Shown: positions 1-8,700 of the stretch, in pieces | How the letters are laid out: every line of letters begins with the position of its first letter | Position numbering within the stretch: the stretch's first letter is position 1 | NCBI GenBank assembly: GCA_016937945.1 | Contig: JAFGVP010000149.1 | Location: 1 to 37,926, forward strand | Source: Pontiellaceae bacterium | GTDB taxonomy: Bacteria > Verrucomicrobiota > Kiritimatiellia > Kiritimatiellales > Pontiellaceae | Reading direction: 5' to 3' | DNA: 37,926 nucleotides | Made by a program: the position numbers and the translations under genes | Notes under the pieces: generated by a model | What the model saw: only the letters and a program-made list of their open reading frames with translations | Told to the model about the DNA's origin: nothing | Database searches by the model: none

Positions 1-147
1 ACAACCTTTAATAGCATTCAAATCTCCATGGCGGCTTTTATGAGGTTGAAATCTGCCGATCACGCGGACTCCGTAAGATTGCGGGGGCTCGCGGCAGGCA
101 GGCGCTCAACCTTGACAAAACCCCCGGTTTCCACTACACCTTTCCCG

Positions 148-2151
148 ATGAAATCACGTGCCATCGCAACCGCCGGGGGCAAACGCCCCCAACGCCTGAA
201 AAACGATTCCCGACCAACCAGCATTCGCCGACCGAAACGTATCTTGTTCCAGATACTTGCGGTGCTTTTATCCGTTGCGGTGTTGATGTTGGCAGAACTT
301 ATACTGCGTCTATGCGGCTTTGGTGGTTATGCGCCCTTTTTCCGCAACGTCGGCCCAGTTGCCGGCGGCACCCTCGTTACAACGGATCAAGCCGGCGCCC
401 GCTCTTGGTTTTTCAATTCCGACCTCGCGGGTGAAACGACCCCATACGCCTTTCTCGACCCCAAGCCCCCGAACACCTTCCGAATCTTCATCGTGGGCGG
501 TTCCGCCGCCAAAGGATGGCCCAATCCGCGCAACCTCACTTCCTCGGCTTTTTTGCAAGCGATGCTCCAGGACGCATGGCCGGAGCGCCCCGTCGAGGTC
601 ATCAATCTCGGCACGGTGGCCGTTGCCAGTTATCCCGTAATGAACATCATGACCGAGGCCCTCAATTTTGATCCCGATCTGGTGATCATTGAAACGGGAA
701 ACAATGAATTCTACGGGGCCTACGGCGTGGCGTCCACCAGCCGCGCTGGCAGCAAGCCATGGACACTGGCGGCGACTCGTTTGCTCCACTCATCCGCCAT
801 GGTTCAAGCATTGGAAAAACTGTTGTTCCCCAGTCAACCCGATATGCAACACACTCTCATGGAAATCATGAGCGACCAAAACCACATTGCGCCCAACGAC
901 TGGCGACGGACGGCAGCGGCCAATAATCTCTACCATAATGTCGGGGCCATGATCACACGCTGCCAAGCTCGCGGTGTTCCTGTACTGGTTTGCAGCGTGC
1001 CGACCAGCGAGAACAACCTAGCTCCCATTGGGCCGGCCGCATCCGATGTGCCGGCAAGCGAACAGGCCCGTGTTCATTTCCAGCAGGCCCGGGCGCTGGC
1101 GGCGGAGGGAAAGCCGACCGAAGCGCTGGCCGAATTTGTAAAAGCGCGCGATCTCGACACGATGCCATGGCGGATCACCTCCCCCGGGCAGGAGGCCATT
1201 CATCGCGCAGCGCACGAGCACGGCGTCCCTGTGTGCGATTTGGTGACGGCGTTTCGCGGGGCCAGCCCCGACGGCACGATTGGCTGGCACTTGATGGACG
1301 ACCACGTGCATCCGACGGTTCGCGGCCAGGCGTTGATGGCCGAAACCTTTCTGAATTCCATGACCAATGTTTCGGCGCAAGAGCGCGCGCGGGTTGCATC
1401 GTGGGAAGTATATGCGCAAGAGCTTGGAGACAATCCCTATGACCGTTACGTGGTGGACCTCAACATGCGCACGATTTTTAACGCGCCATTCATGCGCGCG
1501 AACAACGCCGAGGCCTTTGACTACTTTGATAAATCCGTGAAGCAATTTGAAGGTGCGGCCGACCCCGAAACGCGTGCGATACTACGCAAGTGGCTCGCCA
1601 CCCCCCCGGGGCCGGGAGGTCGGCGTCCGCTTACCAGCGAGGTGGCGCGCTTGAGGTTGAAGCAGGGAAAATTCAGCGAAGCGTTAGGTCTCTTTCAGGC
1701 GGCCCGGAAATCTGTACCGGAATACACGTCGCTACATATGGAATACACGTGTCTCGTTTTGGAGTGCAAGGCCCTGCTCCAGGGCGAGACGACGCCTGCA
1801 GATCGCGATGAGGCAGCGCGAGAGATTGAACGCGGACAGGTGTTGCTTCACGGAAGTTTTTCAAAAACTGGTTTTGCGGGGTATTACCTCGCCCGGCTCC
1901 ATCAGTTGCGCAGTGAATATGCGGAGGCGGTTCCTCTACTGAACGCGAGCCGACAGCAACTTTCCGTCTCCGACCGTCTCGCGGTGGATAAAGCGTTGAT
2001 CGCTTCCTACCTCAAAACCGGAGCGGCCGATCAGGCGATCCGGATCGCCCAAGATGGCGCGGAACAGCCCGGGCCATATGCGTCCTCTTACCGCAATCTG
2101 CTGAAGCAAGTTAAGACACTGATAGCAACCAACGCTCCGGTCGCGAACTGA
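148..2151 (+). CDS. Membrane-anchored SGNH/GDSL-hydrolase-like protein with TPR segments
   Basis: The protein has a basic N-terminus followed by one hydrophobic segment (ILFQILAVLLSVAVLMLAEL), so it is probably anchored in the inner membrane. The SGNH-type blocks are visible: GGSAAKG (about residues 117-123) as block I, ETGNNEFYG as block III, and DDHVHPTVRG as the Asp-x-x-His block V. Helical TPR-like stretches (QQARALAAEGKPTEALAEF, KQGKFSEALGLFQAARK) are inserted and follow the catalytic part. Such proteins are usually predicted carbohydrate esterases, but no substrate can be read here. The frame is open from an ATG at 28, but the 40 extra residues look non-coding and neither start has a clear ribosome-binding site. 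I chose 148 because it gives a normal basic-plus-TM start. A TTGACA at 112-117 lies 17 nt before TACACC at 135-140, so transcription might begin almost at this ATG (weak). The family call is firm; the start and function are not. Confidence 0.8.
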   Translation: MKSRAIATAGGKRPQRLKNDSRPTSIRRPKRILFQILAVLLSVAVLMLAELILRLCGFGGYAPFFRNVGPVAGGTLVTTDQAGARSWFFNSDLAGETTPYAFLDPKPPNTFRIFIVGGSAAKGWPNPRNLTSSAFLQAMLQDAWPERPVEVINLGTVAVASYPVMNIMTEALNFDPDLVIIETGNNEFYGAYGVASTSRAGSKPWTLAATRLLHSSAMVQALEKLLFPSQPDMQHTLMEIMSDQNHIAPNDWRRTAAANNLYHNVGAMITRCQARGVPVLVCSVPTSENNLAPIGPAASDVPASEQARVHFQQARALAAEGKPTEALAEFVKARDLDTMPWRITSPGQEAIHRAAHEHGVPVCDLVTAFRGASPDGTIGWHLMDDHVHPTVRGQALMAETFLNSMTNVSAQERARVASWEVYAQELGDNPYDRYVVDLNMRTIFNAPFMRANNAEAFDYFDKSVKQFEGAADPETRAILRKWLATPPGPGGRRPLTSEVARLRLKQGKFSEALGLFQAARKSVPEYTSLHMEYTCLVLECKALLQGETTPADRDEAAREIERGQVLLHGSFSKTGFAGYYLARLHQLRSEYAEAVPLLNASRQQLSVSDRLAVDKALIASYLKTGAADQAIRIAQDGAEQPGPYASSYRNLLKQVKTLIATNAPVAN

Positions 2152-2375
2152 ACACTGTGATCCCTGCGTCGGCGCCCCGTGTATTCAGACGTTCAGTGAG
2201 GGAAGGCCCCGATTAACTGATCAACAAAAGACCGCGAAAGATAAGCGCCTGTTCCGGAAGTTGAAATGGCGCATGAGCCGGAAAACAAAATGTCAGCAGC
2301 GGGCGCCCAATCGTTGGGTTTGACGATTTCAGTTTAGGCCAAACGCATTCATTCATTGATATTGGACGGTCTACA

Positions 2376-2600
2376 TTACTTCCGCATGGGGCCGACGCCC
2401 AACAAACTTATCGGCATCGCCCCGGGACATGGCTCGCGCAGGGATGCATAGATCACCTTTCCTGCGCTGCCGGGGCTGGTGAACCGGAAGTTGCAGCGAA
2501 CCCTGCTACCCGATATCCAGTCGCGCATATCGGATGTTAAGATATGCGTCCGGATGTAGCTAAAACTGGTTACACCCCACACCTTTGACTTTCTGGGCAA
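2376..2600 (-). pseudogene. Possible C-terminal relic of a GH29-type alpha-L-fucosidase
   Basis: This 74-codon minus-strand frame contains NFRFTSPG, then KVIYASLREP, then MPISLLG. The order FRFT, then YA with a hydrophobic stretch and Pro, then I-x-x-LG resembles the C-terminal beta-sandwich of GH29 fucosidases, which typically read (D/N)-IRFTTKGD-LYAI-WP-I-SLG. Nothing upstream in any frame resembles the catalytic domain, and the frame ends soon after LLG. If real, it is a short remnant with no function. The call rests only on recognising a pattern; a chance open frame is the main alternative. Confidence 0.3.
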
Positions 2601-2711
2601 ATACCCTACGATTCAACTATATGACCATTTTAAGCTCCGGCGGAGGCCGCCACTAAGCGGACCAATAAGGCTGTTCTACCGCCGGGAAAACAGGATGTAA
2701 CCATCTGTAAC

Positions 2712-2716
2712 AGGAG
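2712..2716 (+). promoter_or_regulatory. Shine-Dalgarno-like AGGAG upstream of the beta-helix glycosidase
   Basis: AGGAG lies 63 nt upstream of the first ATG but only 6 nt before GTT at 2723 and 18 nt before CTG at 2735. Both codons are in frame and precede a signal-peptide-like stretch. The site therefore argues that translation begins upstream of 2780, from a non-standard or mutated start codon. Confidence 0.45.
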
Positions 2717-2779
2717 TATCCCGTTAAAACTAAACTGAAAACCGACAAATGGTGGCTAGCCACCGTCTTATTAACACAG

Positions 2780-5680
2780 ATGCTTTGTCCTCTGCTCTAT
2801 GCCGGCATGAGCACGTACCCCGACCCGCCCAATGCGGTAGCGAGCGAGGTCTTTTCCCTCTCCGTGGACGGAACCCCGGTTACGGTCATGGACTACATGA
2901 ATTATCATTATGCGCATTTTGCTTTTGATGGCTCCATCAGCGTGACAGTCAAAACCTCAGAAACGATCAGCACCTATAAGATCAGCCCTAAAAGCCTGGG
3001 AATCGAGGGCCAGGTGACAGACGGGACGAATCTGACATTCTCCCTGACCCAGGCCCCGGACACCAACAGCACCCCGCTGTATCTGGTTCTCCAGATCAAT
3101 AATCTGGAAAAGCTGGTCCTGCTCGGCGACCCGCCCGAAACCGATGTCCCAGCGGCTACCGGCACCGGAATTTTTAATGTGGTTACGGGATATGGGGCCG
3201 ACAACACGGGGGCAACCTATACACAACCGGCCCTTCAAAATGCCATCAATGCGGCCAGTAGCTACGGTACGCCCGGCAATCCGGGAATCGTGTTTGTGCC
3301 ACCTGGTATTTACAAGGTCCGGACCAACCTTCTGCTCGAAGAAAATGTGGACTTCTATCTGGCACCGGGCTCCGTGCTTAAGGCCGATGATAATATCGCA
3401 AACTATAGCTTCTGGGGCGACACCATTGATCCGGTGCTGGTGGTGAACGATGCCGAGAATGTGACCATTCGCGGGCGGGGGGAAGTAGATGCCAGCGGCA
3501 TCGAGCTGATGGACCTGCTGAGCCTGACACCCCCCGTGTTTCAAGAGGACACTCCTGAGCATCCCCGTCGCAGAATCATTCGAACCTGTGCGAACTCCTG
3601 GGGCAGCGGCACCTCACGCAACGTGGTCATTGAGGGCATCGTGTGCAAAGACGCCACGGGCTGGTCGGTTGAACTGAAAAGAACGTTGGGCATAACTGCG
3701 CAGAATATAAAAGTGCTGAATCACAAGAACATTAACTGGAAGATTCAGAACGACGGGATCAATGTCTGTTCCTCCTCGGATGCACTGGTCAACCAGTGTT
3801 TTGTAATGACCATTGATGATGCCTTCTGCTCCAAGGCCACGGATTCCGTGATGGGGTCCATGGATCGCGTGCTGTTTGCCAATAGCGTGATGTGGGGCTG
3901 GGCCGCCGGCGTCAAAGGCGGGATGCAGAATAATCATCCTATGAACGACGTTGTCTTTCGCAATATTGATCTTGTCCATTGCCGCCGCGCCATCGCGCTG
4001 GACACCAAAACATCGCAGGACATAGGACAGACCATTCCCATTGAAAACGTCCTCTTCGACCAAATCCGGAGCGAGGAACTCGAAGGGCATTGGAGCATCG
4101 GCAATCATGACGCCGTCCAGTTTGATCTTCAGGACGCCGGTGCAAATAATATCACGATCCGCAACTTTACCTGTTTGGAAAACAGACCCGTGCGGTGTGG
4201 AGGCTATTATCCGGCCAATAACGTCACGTTCGAGAGCTTTGTCATGAACTCGATTCCCATTACGACCGTATCCCAAATAGAATTGCTGGGAAACCAACCG
4301 ATCAACAATCTTGTTTTTACTACTGCGAAACCCATCGTGGTCTTGAGCGGTCCGGCGAGTCACACGAATGCCAGCTTTGAGGTGACGGCGACTTTCAGCG
4401 AGCCGGTAACCGGGCTGGATACCGGTGACTTTGTCGTGACCAATGCCATGCTGTCCGCGTTGGCCGGAGGTCCGTCGGTTTATACCCTGACCGTCACACC
4501 GACCTCTCCCGAGGCGGTATCCCTCCTCCTTCCGGGCGGAGTGGTTCAGAACGATTCATCCACGGACAATCTCGCCTCGGGCCTTCTGAATATTCCATGG
4601 AATGCGGGCGAGGTTCAGCTACCGCCGGTGAGCAGCGGCACACCGTATCTGCACCTGAAGGCGGATGATATTGGACTGGCGGATGGTGCGGGGGTTACCA
4701 CGTGGACCGATTCCATCGGAAGTAAGACCTTTACCGGAACCGCTACCTATGCGGCCAATTATGCAAACGGCTATGCCGGAGTGCGCTTTGACGGGGTCAG
4801 CCAATGGATGGAAAACGCCAGTCTGGGCGGTGCGACGCCGAACGTCGGCAGCCTGAGCCTCTTCGTCGTGGGTAATTTCGGCGGCGCGGCCCAGGACGGC
4901 GTCACCGACTACATGATAGCGGGCCAGTACCCCGACGGAAGCGCCAACAACCGGTTACGCATCACAAACTACCATGAAGAGATGAGACTCGATGTGAGGG
5001 TGGGAAACGGCGACACGTTAACTGAAATTACCACACTCGATACCGATGTGCATGTCTACAGCATTGTATCCACCGGCGAGGCCAATGGGACCTGGGACCT
5101 GGCAATCGATGGCCATGTGTTGGGCACGGGCTCCAACGGAACATCTCCCGGCGACATGGCAGGACTCTCGCTGGGCGCGAATAAAGGTGGCAGTTTTTTC
5201 GACGGTACCATCGCCGAGGTGCTGATTTATGATGGTGGATTGAACACAGAAGAATGCGGAATCGTTCAGGATTATCTGACCCGGAAATATTTTGGGCATG
5301 TGCTGGATACCGATATGGATAGCGTATCGGATGTGTGGGAGCGGGACAATTTCGGGGATCTCACGTCGAGCTCCGGCGGTGGGGACAACTATGACGGGGA
5401 CATCCAGTCCGATGCGGAAGAGTGGATCGCCGGCACCGACCCGACCGATCCGGACTCCGTTTTTACGCTCGCCCTGGGCCGGAATAATTCCGGCGACCAC
5501 GCGGTGTTTTTTTTCGGCGCCCCGGGGCGCACCTATACACTGGAGACCACCGACGATCTGACCCGATCCAATGGATGGGTTAAAACAGACACCCTCACCT
5601 CGCTGTCATCGGCGGGGGAACAAACATTCACGCTCGACACTACGAGCAATGGTTTCACCCGCGTTCGCGTCTCCCTTTGA
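2780..5680 (+). CDS. Secreted right-handed beta-helix glycosidase, GH28/GH49-like, with Ig, LamG and type-3-repeat modules
   Basis: After a beta-rich N-terminal region (about residues 20-125), the segment from VVTGYGADNTGATYTQPALQ through VFVPPGIYKV is the usual entry into a pectin-lyase-fold glycosidase. NDGINV (about 324) and IDDAF (about 345-349) place acidic residues where GH28 polygalacturonases and GH49 dextranases carry their catalytic aspartates; I cannot choose between the families. Next come an Ig-like module (FSEPVTGLDTGDFVV), a LamG/concanavalin-like domain (about 620-835), a calcium-binding type-3-repeat stretch (DTDMDSVSDVWERDNFGD, about 843) and a C-terminal beta domain. It probably cleaves an extracellular polysaccharide. 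The ATG at 2780 falls inside what looks like the signal peptide: the codons from 2723 to 2779 encode a lysine-rich then hydrophobic stretch, but no ATG, GTG or TTG lies in frame between the stop at 2708-2710 and 2780. Confidence 0.85.
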   Translation: MLCPLLYAGMSTYPDPPNAVASEVFSLSVDGTPVTVMDYMNYHYAHFAFDGSISVTVKTSETISTYKISPKSLGIEGQVTDGTNLTFSLTQAPDTNSTPLYLVLQINNLEKLVLLGDPPETDVPAATGTGIFNVVTGYGADNTGATYTQPALQNAINAASSYGTPGNPGIVFVPPGIYKVRTNLLLEENVDFYLAPGSVLKADDNIANYSFWGDTIDPVLVVNDAENVTIRGRGEVDASGIELMDLLSLTPPVFQEDTPEHPRRRIIRTCANSWGSGTSRNVVIEGIVCKDATGWSVELKRTLGITAQNIKVLNHKNINWKIQNDGINVCSSSDALVNQCFVMTIDDAFCSKATDSVMGSMDRVLFANSVMWGWAAGVKGGMQNNHPMNDVVFRNIDLVHCRRAIALDTKTSQDIGQTIPIENVLFDQIRSEELEGHWSIGNHDAVQFDLQDAGANNITIRNFTCLENRPVRCGGYYPANNVTFESFVMNSIPITTVSQIELLGNQPINNLVFTTAKPIVVLSGPASHTNASFEVTATFSEPVTGLDTGDFVVTNAMLSALAGGPSVYTLTVTPTSPEAVSLLLPGGVVQNDSSTDNLASGLLNIPWNAGEVQLPPVSSGTPYLHLKADDIGLADGAGVTTWTDSIGSKTFTGTATYAANYANGYAGVRFDGVSQWMENASLGGATPNVGSLSLFVVGNFGGAAQDGVTDYMIAGQYPDGSANNRLRITNYHEEMRLDVRVGNGDTLTEITTLDTDVHVYSIVSTGEANGTWDLAIDGHVLGTGSNGTSPGDMAGLSLGANKGGSFFDGTIAEVLIYDGGLNTEECGIVQDYLTRKYFGHVLDTDMDSVSDVWERDNFGDLTSSSGGGDNYDGDIQSDAEEWIAGTDPTDPDSVFTLALGRNNSGDHAVFFFGAPGRTYTLETTDDLTRSNGWVKTDTLTSLSSAGEQTFTLDTTSNGFTRVRVSL

Positions 5681-5727
5681 CGGCCATCCGCCGCCCCTCT
5701 CTGCTATCTGAAAGAAGTAGACCACCC

Positions 5728-8700
5728 TTAGGGAATGCTTGCCTTTATTTTTAGGTATTGAACCGCATTGGTCGTATCAAGGATTAGCGTAACATCTTCG
5801 GAGCCATCGCCGTTATCGATTGAAGGAGGTTGCTCAAAGGCTTCGGTCGGGTAGTCCATCCAATCATTGAGATTCGTGGAGATCTGGACGATGAATTCCA
5901 GATCAGATGCGCCTTTCCGCCGGCGATAAATGACGTTGAATCCTTCATTTTCGATGGCGGATAACAGCCCCGGACCGGGTGCGTCATGCGGATCATAACC
6001 GAAGGCATAGGCGTGCAGGTTGTTGAATCCATCGCCATTCAGGTCATCGTTCATTCCCGTCAATCCGGGAGTATCCAGCTCGGCCTGCGAGAAGACCTGC
6101 TGCGACCAGAGACTATAGCCGGCGATCCAGCCGGGGGAACCGGTTGCAAGGTCGAGCATCCAGTTTGCAGGATCGTTGGCATAGGCGTTCAGGTCGATTC
6201 GGAAAATGCTGCATCCGGAAGAGCCGACCAGCGGCCACGGCGCGGCGGAAGCGTAGCGCAGTTTATCAACGACGATCATGGAAACATTCGTAACTCCATC
6301 GATAATATCGGGGCGATCAGGATACAGCAGAGCGATTTCCTCACCACTGTTATCGAGCGCGCCGGTAAAACCGTTCGATCCGCCATAAATGGTGACATCA
6401 GCCGGGACATTGTTTTCGGAGCGGAATGCCGCCGCATCACTGCCTGCGGGCAGCACGAGGAGCATGGCGCCGGCATCCAGCGTAGGCAACGGGACCGGGA
6501 AATGAAACCCGATGCCATCAATTTCCCACGTGTTTCCAGGCATCCCGCCCACCGAGTCATCGTAGAGATTGACCGATTCCGCACTGATATTTTTCAGCTC
6601 GATATATTCGAGCGCGCCGGGTTCTACGGGGGCGTAGCACAATTCGCTGATAACGACGGGACCGATTCGAGGGCCCGCATTGGGGGCGCCGGACGGATTG
6701 GGCGTAAAGCGGTTGACTTCTACGGAAAGACGCTCCTGTGCGGGGAAGTGTTCGCCGCCGATGCTATCCAGGTAACGGCCAAATGAAACGCCGTTTTTGG
6801 AGCCGCCGAAGGCATAGCCATGACGGTATCCTGTCAGGTTACCTGCTGAGTCGGCGGAATACAGATACACGTCGTCGCCATGGGAACTCAGCTGGAAGGC
6901 TCTGCCGAAATAGCCCTCGGGAGCGGAGGTTTGATCGTCATCATTGTCTTCATTGACCGCCCAGAAACTTTGCGCATTGATTACCGTTCCGGCAGGAATC
7001 TGGAACTTTTTCGGCATGTCGACATCATCCGTAAGCCACCATCCACCGATATCGACGGCAACGTTGTTTGGATTGAAAAGCTCAATGACATCCACCTGCG
7101 GCAGGTCGGTATGCGCGAGGGCTTCATTCACATAAACCGGTGCGCCGGTGTAGACCGTGACCGGATCATCGCCTGGAGTTCCTCCGGCCAAAAAGCTGCC
7201 CTGCCAGTTGGTTGCCACGGTATGGTCCGGTCGCAAGGCCGGATCAGTCAACTCCAGCGAATGGCCGCCGCCATCAGCGGTCTCCGGCCACGGAGCGCTA
7301 TCGTCATAGATAAAATCACGAATGGGATCACCGCCGCCATAAGACACTTTCACCTGTTCGCCGCCATTGCTCAGCTTGTCGCCGGCGGCCCATTGTCCGG
7401 CAACAGGCAGTCCGGCCCCGTAACGAAGCGCGAAGGCATTGGTATCGGCAACGACCAGTACACATTCTCCCGGACTGAGAGTCGTTATGGCGGAGCCGAG
7501 AAAATCAAAATCGACCCCTTTGGTCAGGCGCACGTTATCGAGATTGAGCTGAACGGAACCCACATTTTTCAGCTCGATGAACTCAAAGAAATCATCGTCA
7601 TCATAGCCCGCTGTAAATTCCGAAAGGGTGGGACCTTTTGGGTTATACATCAATTCGCTGACTACCAGATCATTGGTATAGGCCGAGATATCCGGAAGCG
7701 TGGTGGTAAACTGAACCGGAGCGGACCAATGGCTCCAGCGCCCGGTGTCATCCTTGTGCCGCACCCGGGCCCGGTAGGTATTGCCGGATTTTACGGCGGC
7801 CGACGGGATATTGATCTGACTGACAAAGTTGCTTAGTTCGCCGGATTCCCAACAGGCGTTCCATTCGAGTTTATATTTTGCCAGCGGATCGTAGCCGGGA
7901 GCAGCGGAGTCGGTGATTTCAGCAATGCGCCATTCCATCGCAGCAAATGTGTCCGCTCCTTGCGGGTCTGTGAATACAGAAGATTCAAAAGCCAGCCCGT
8001 CAGTGGGATAATTGGTCATTCCGATGTAGCTGATGGCCGGGGTATCAGGAATCAAACCGCCCTCTCCGTTCGAAGCCTGCAGCCAATCCAGAAACGCATC
8101 CCGCCCTTGTGTTCCCGAAATATTGTTATCACGCGCCTGCGGGATTTCGGGATCGTTTCCGCCCGCCCATGAGCCGCCAACAAAGGCAAAATTTTTCATA
8201 TTCCGGGCCAGCGTTTCCAATGAGGTCATGCCCGGACCGTTTAGACCGTAATAGGTTCCTGCATCATATGGAGCGCGCATCCACCGATCACGATCCGCCG
8301 GCATGAAGTCTGCGATAACCTGAGTGAACTCATCGATGACCGGATTAATCTGATCCTCCTGCCAAAGCAGGTCACGGACTTCGCGCACCGCATTGAAATA
8401 GTCGGGCCAAAGTTCAGGCGTCGAACCACCATCGCTGCCCCCGCCAGAAGTAGCAAAGAGCGCATTATAGACCACATCATACCCGCTGTTCCAGTTGGGG
8501 CCCCAGGAAGCATCGGTGTCCCACGGGATGATGCTGAGTTTGCCGTTATAGTTATTCTCTGCCAGATAGTCCGGGGAGAAATAGTAAATCATGTTTTTAT
8601 TGGCATCGGGCCAGTAATCGTAGTGGCGAACGGCCTGACAAAGAGCGTGGTAATAGCTGTATTTTTCAATATCCACCCGTGCGCGAATATAGTCTTCCGA

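Larger units (their letters stand above)
2152..2779. other. 628-bp gap with a possible decayed glycosidase tail
   Basis: No intact gene is visible. The only protein-like signal is on the minus strand at about 2376-2600 (listed separately). A small GC hairpin, GGCGG-AGG-CCGCC, lies near 2640-2652. A strong Shine-Dalgarno-like AGGAG at 2712-2716 belongs to the next gene. I recognise nothing in 2152-2375. Confidence 0.5.

Noticed and set aside
2263-2325. Short lysine/arginine-rich plus-strand frame (DKRLFRKLKWRMSRK) as a small gene or transposase relic
   Set aside because: No ribosome-binding site and no recognisable family; too short to separate from chance.
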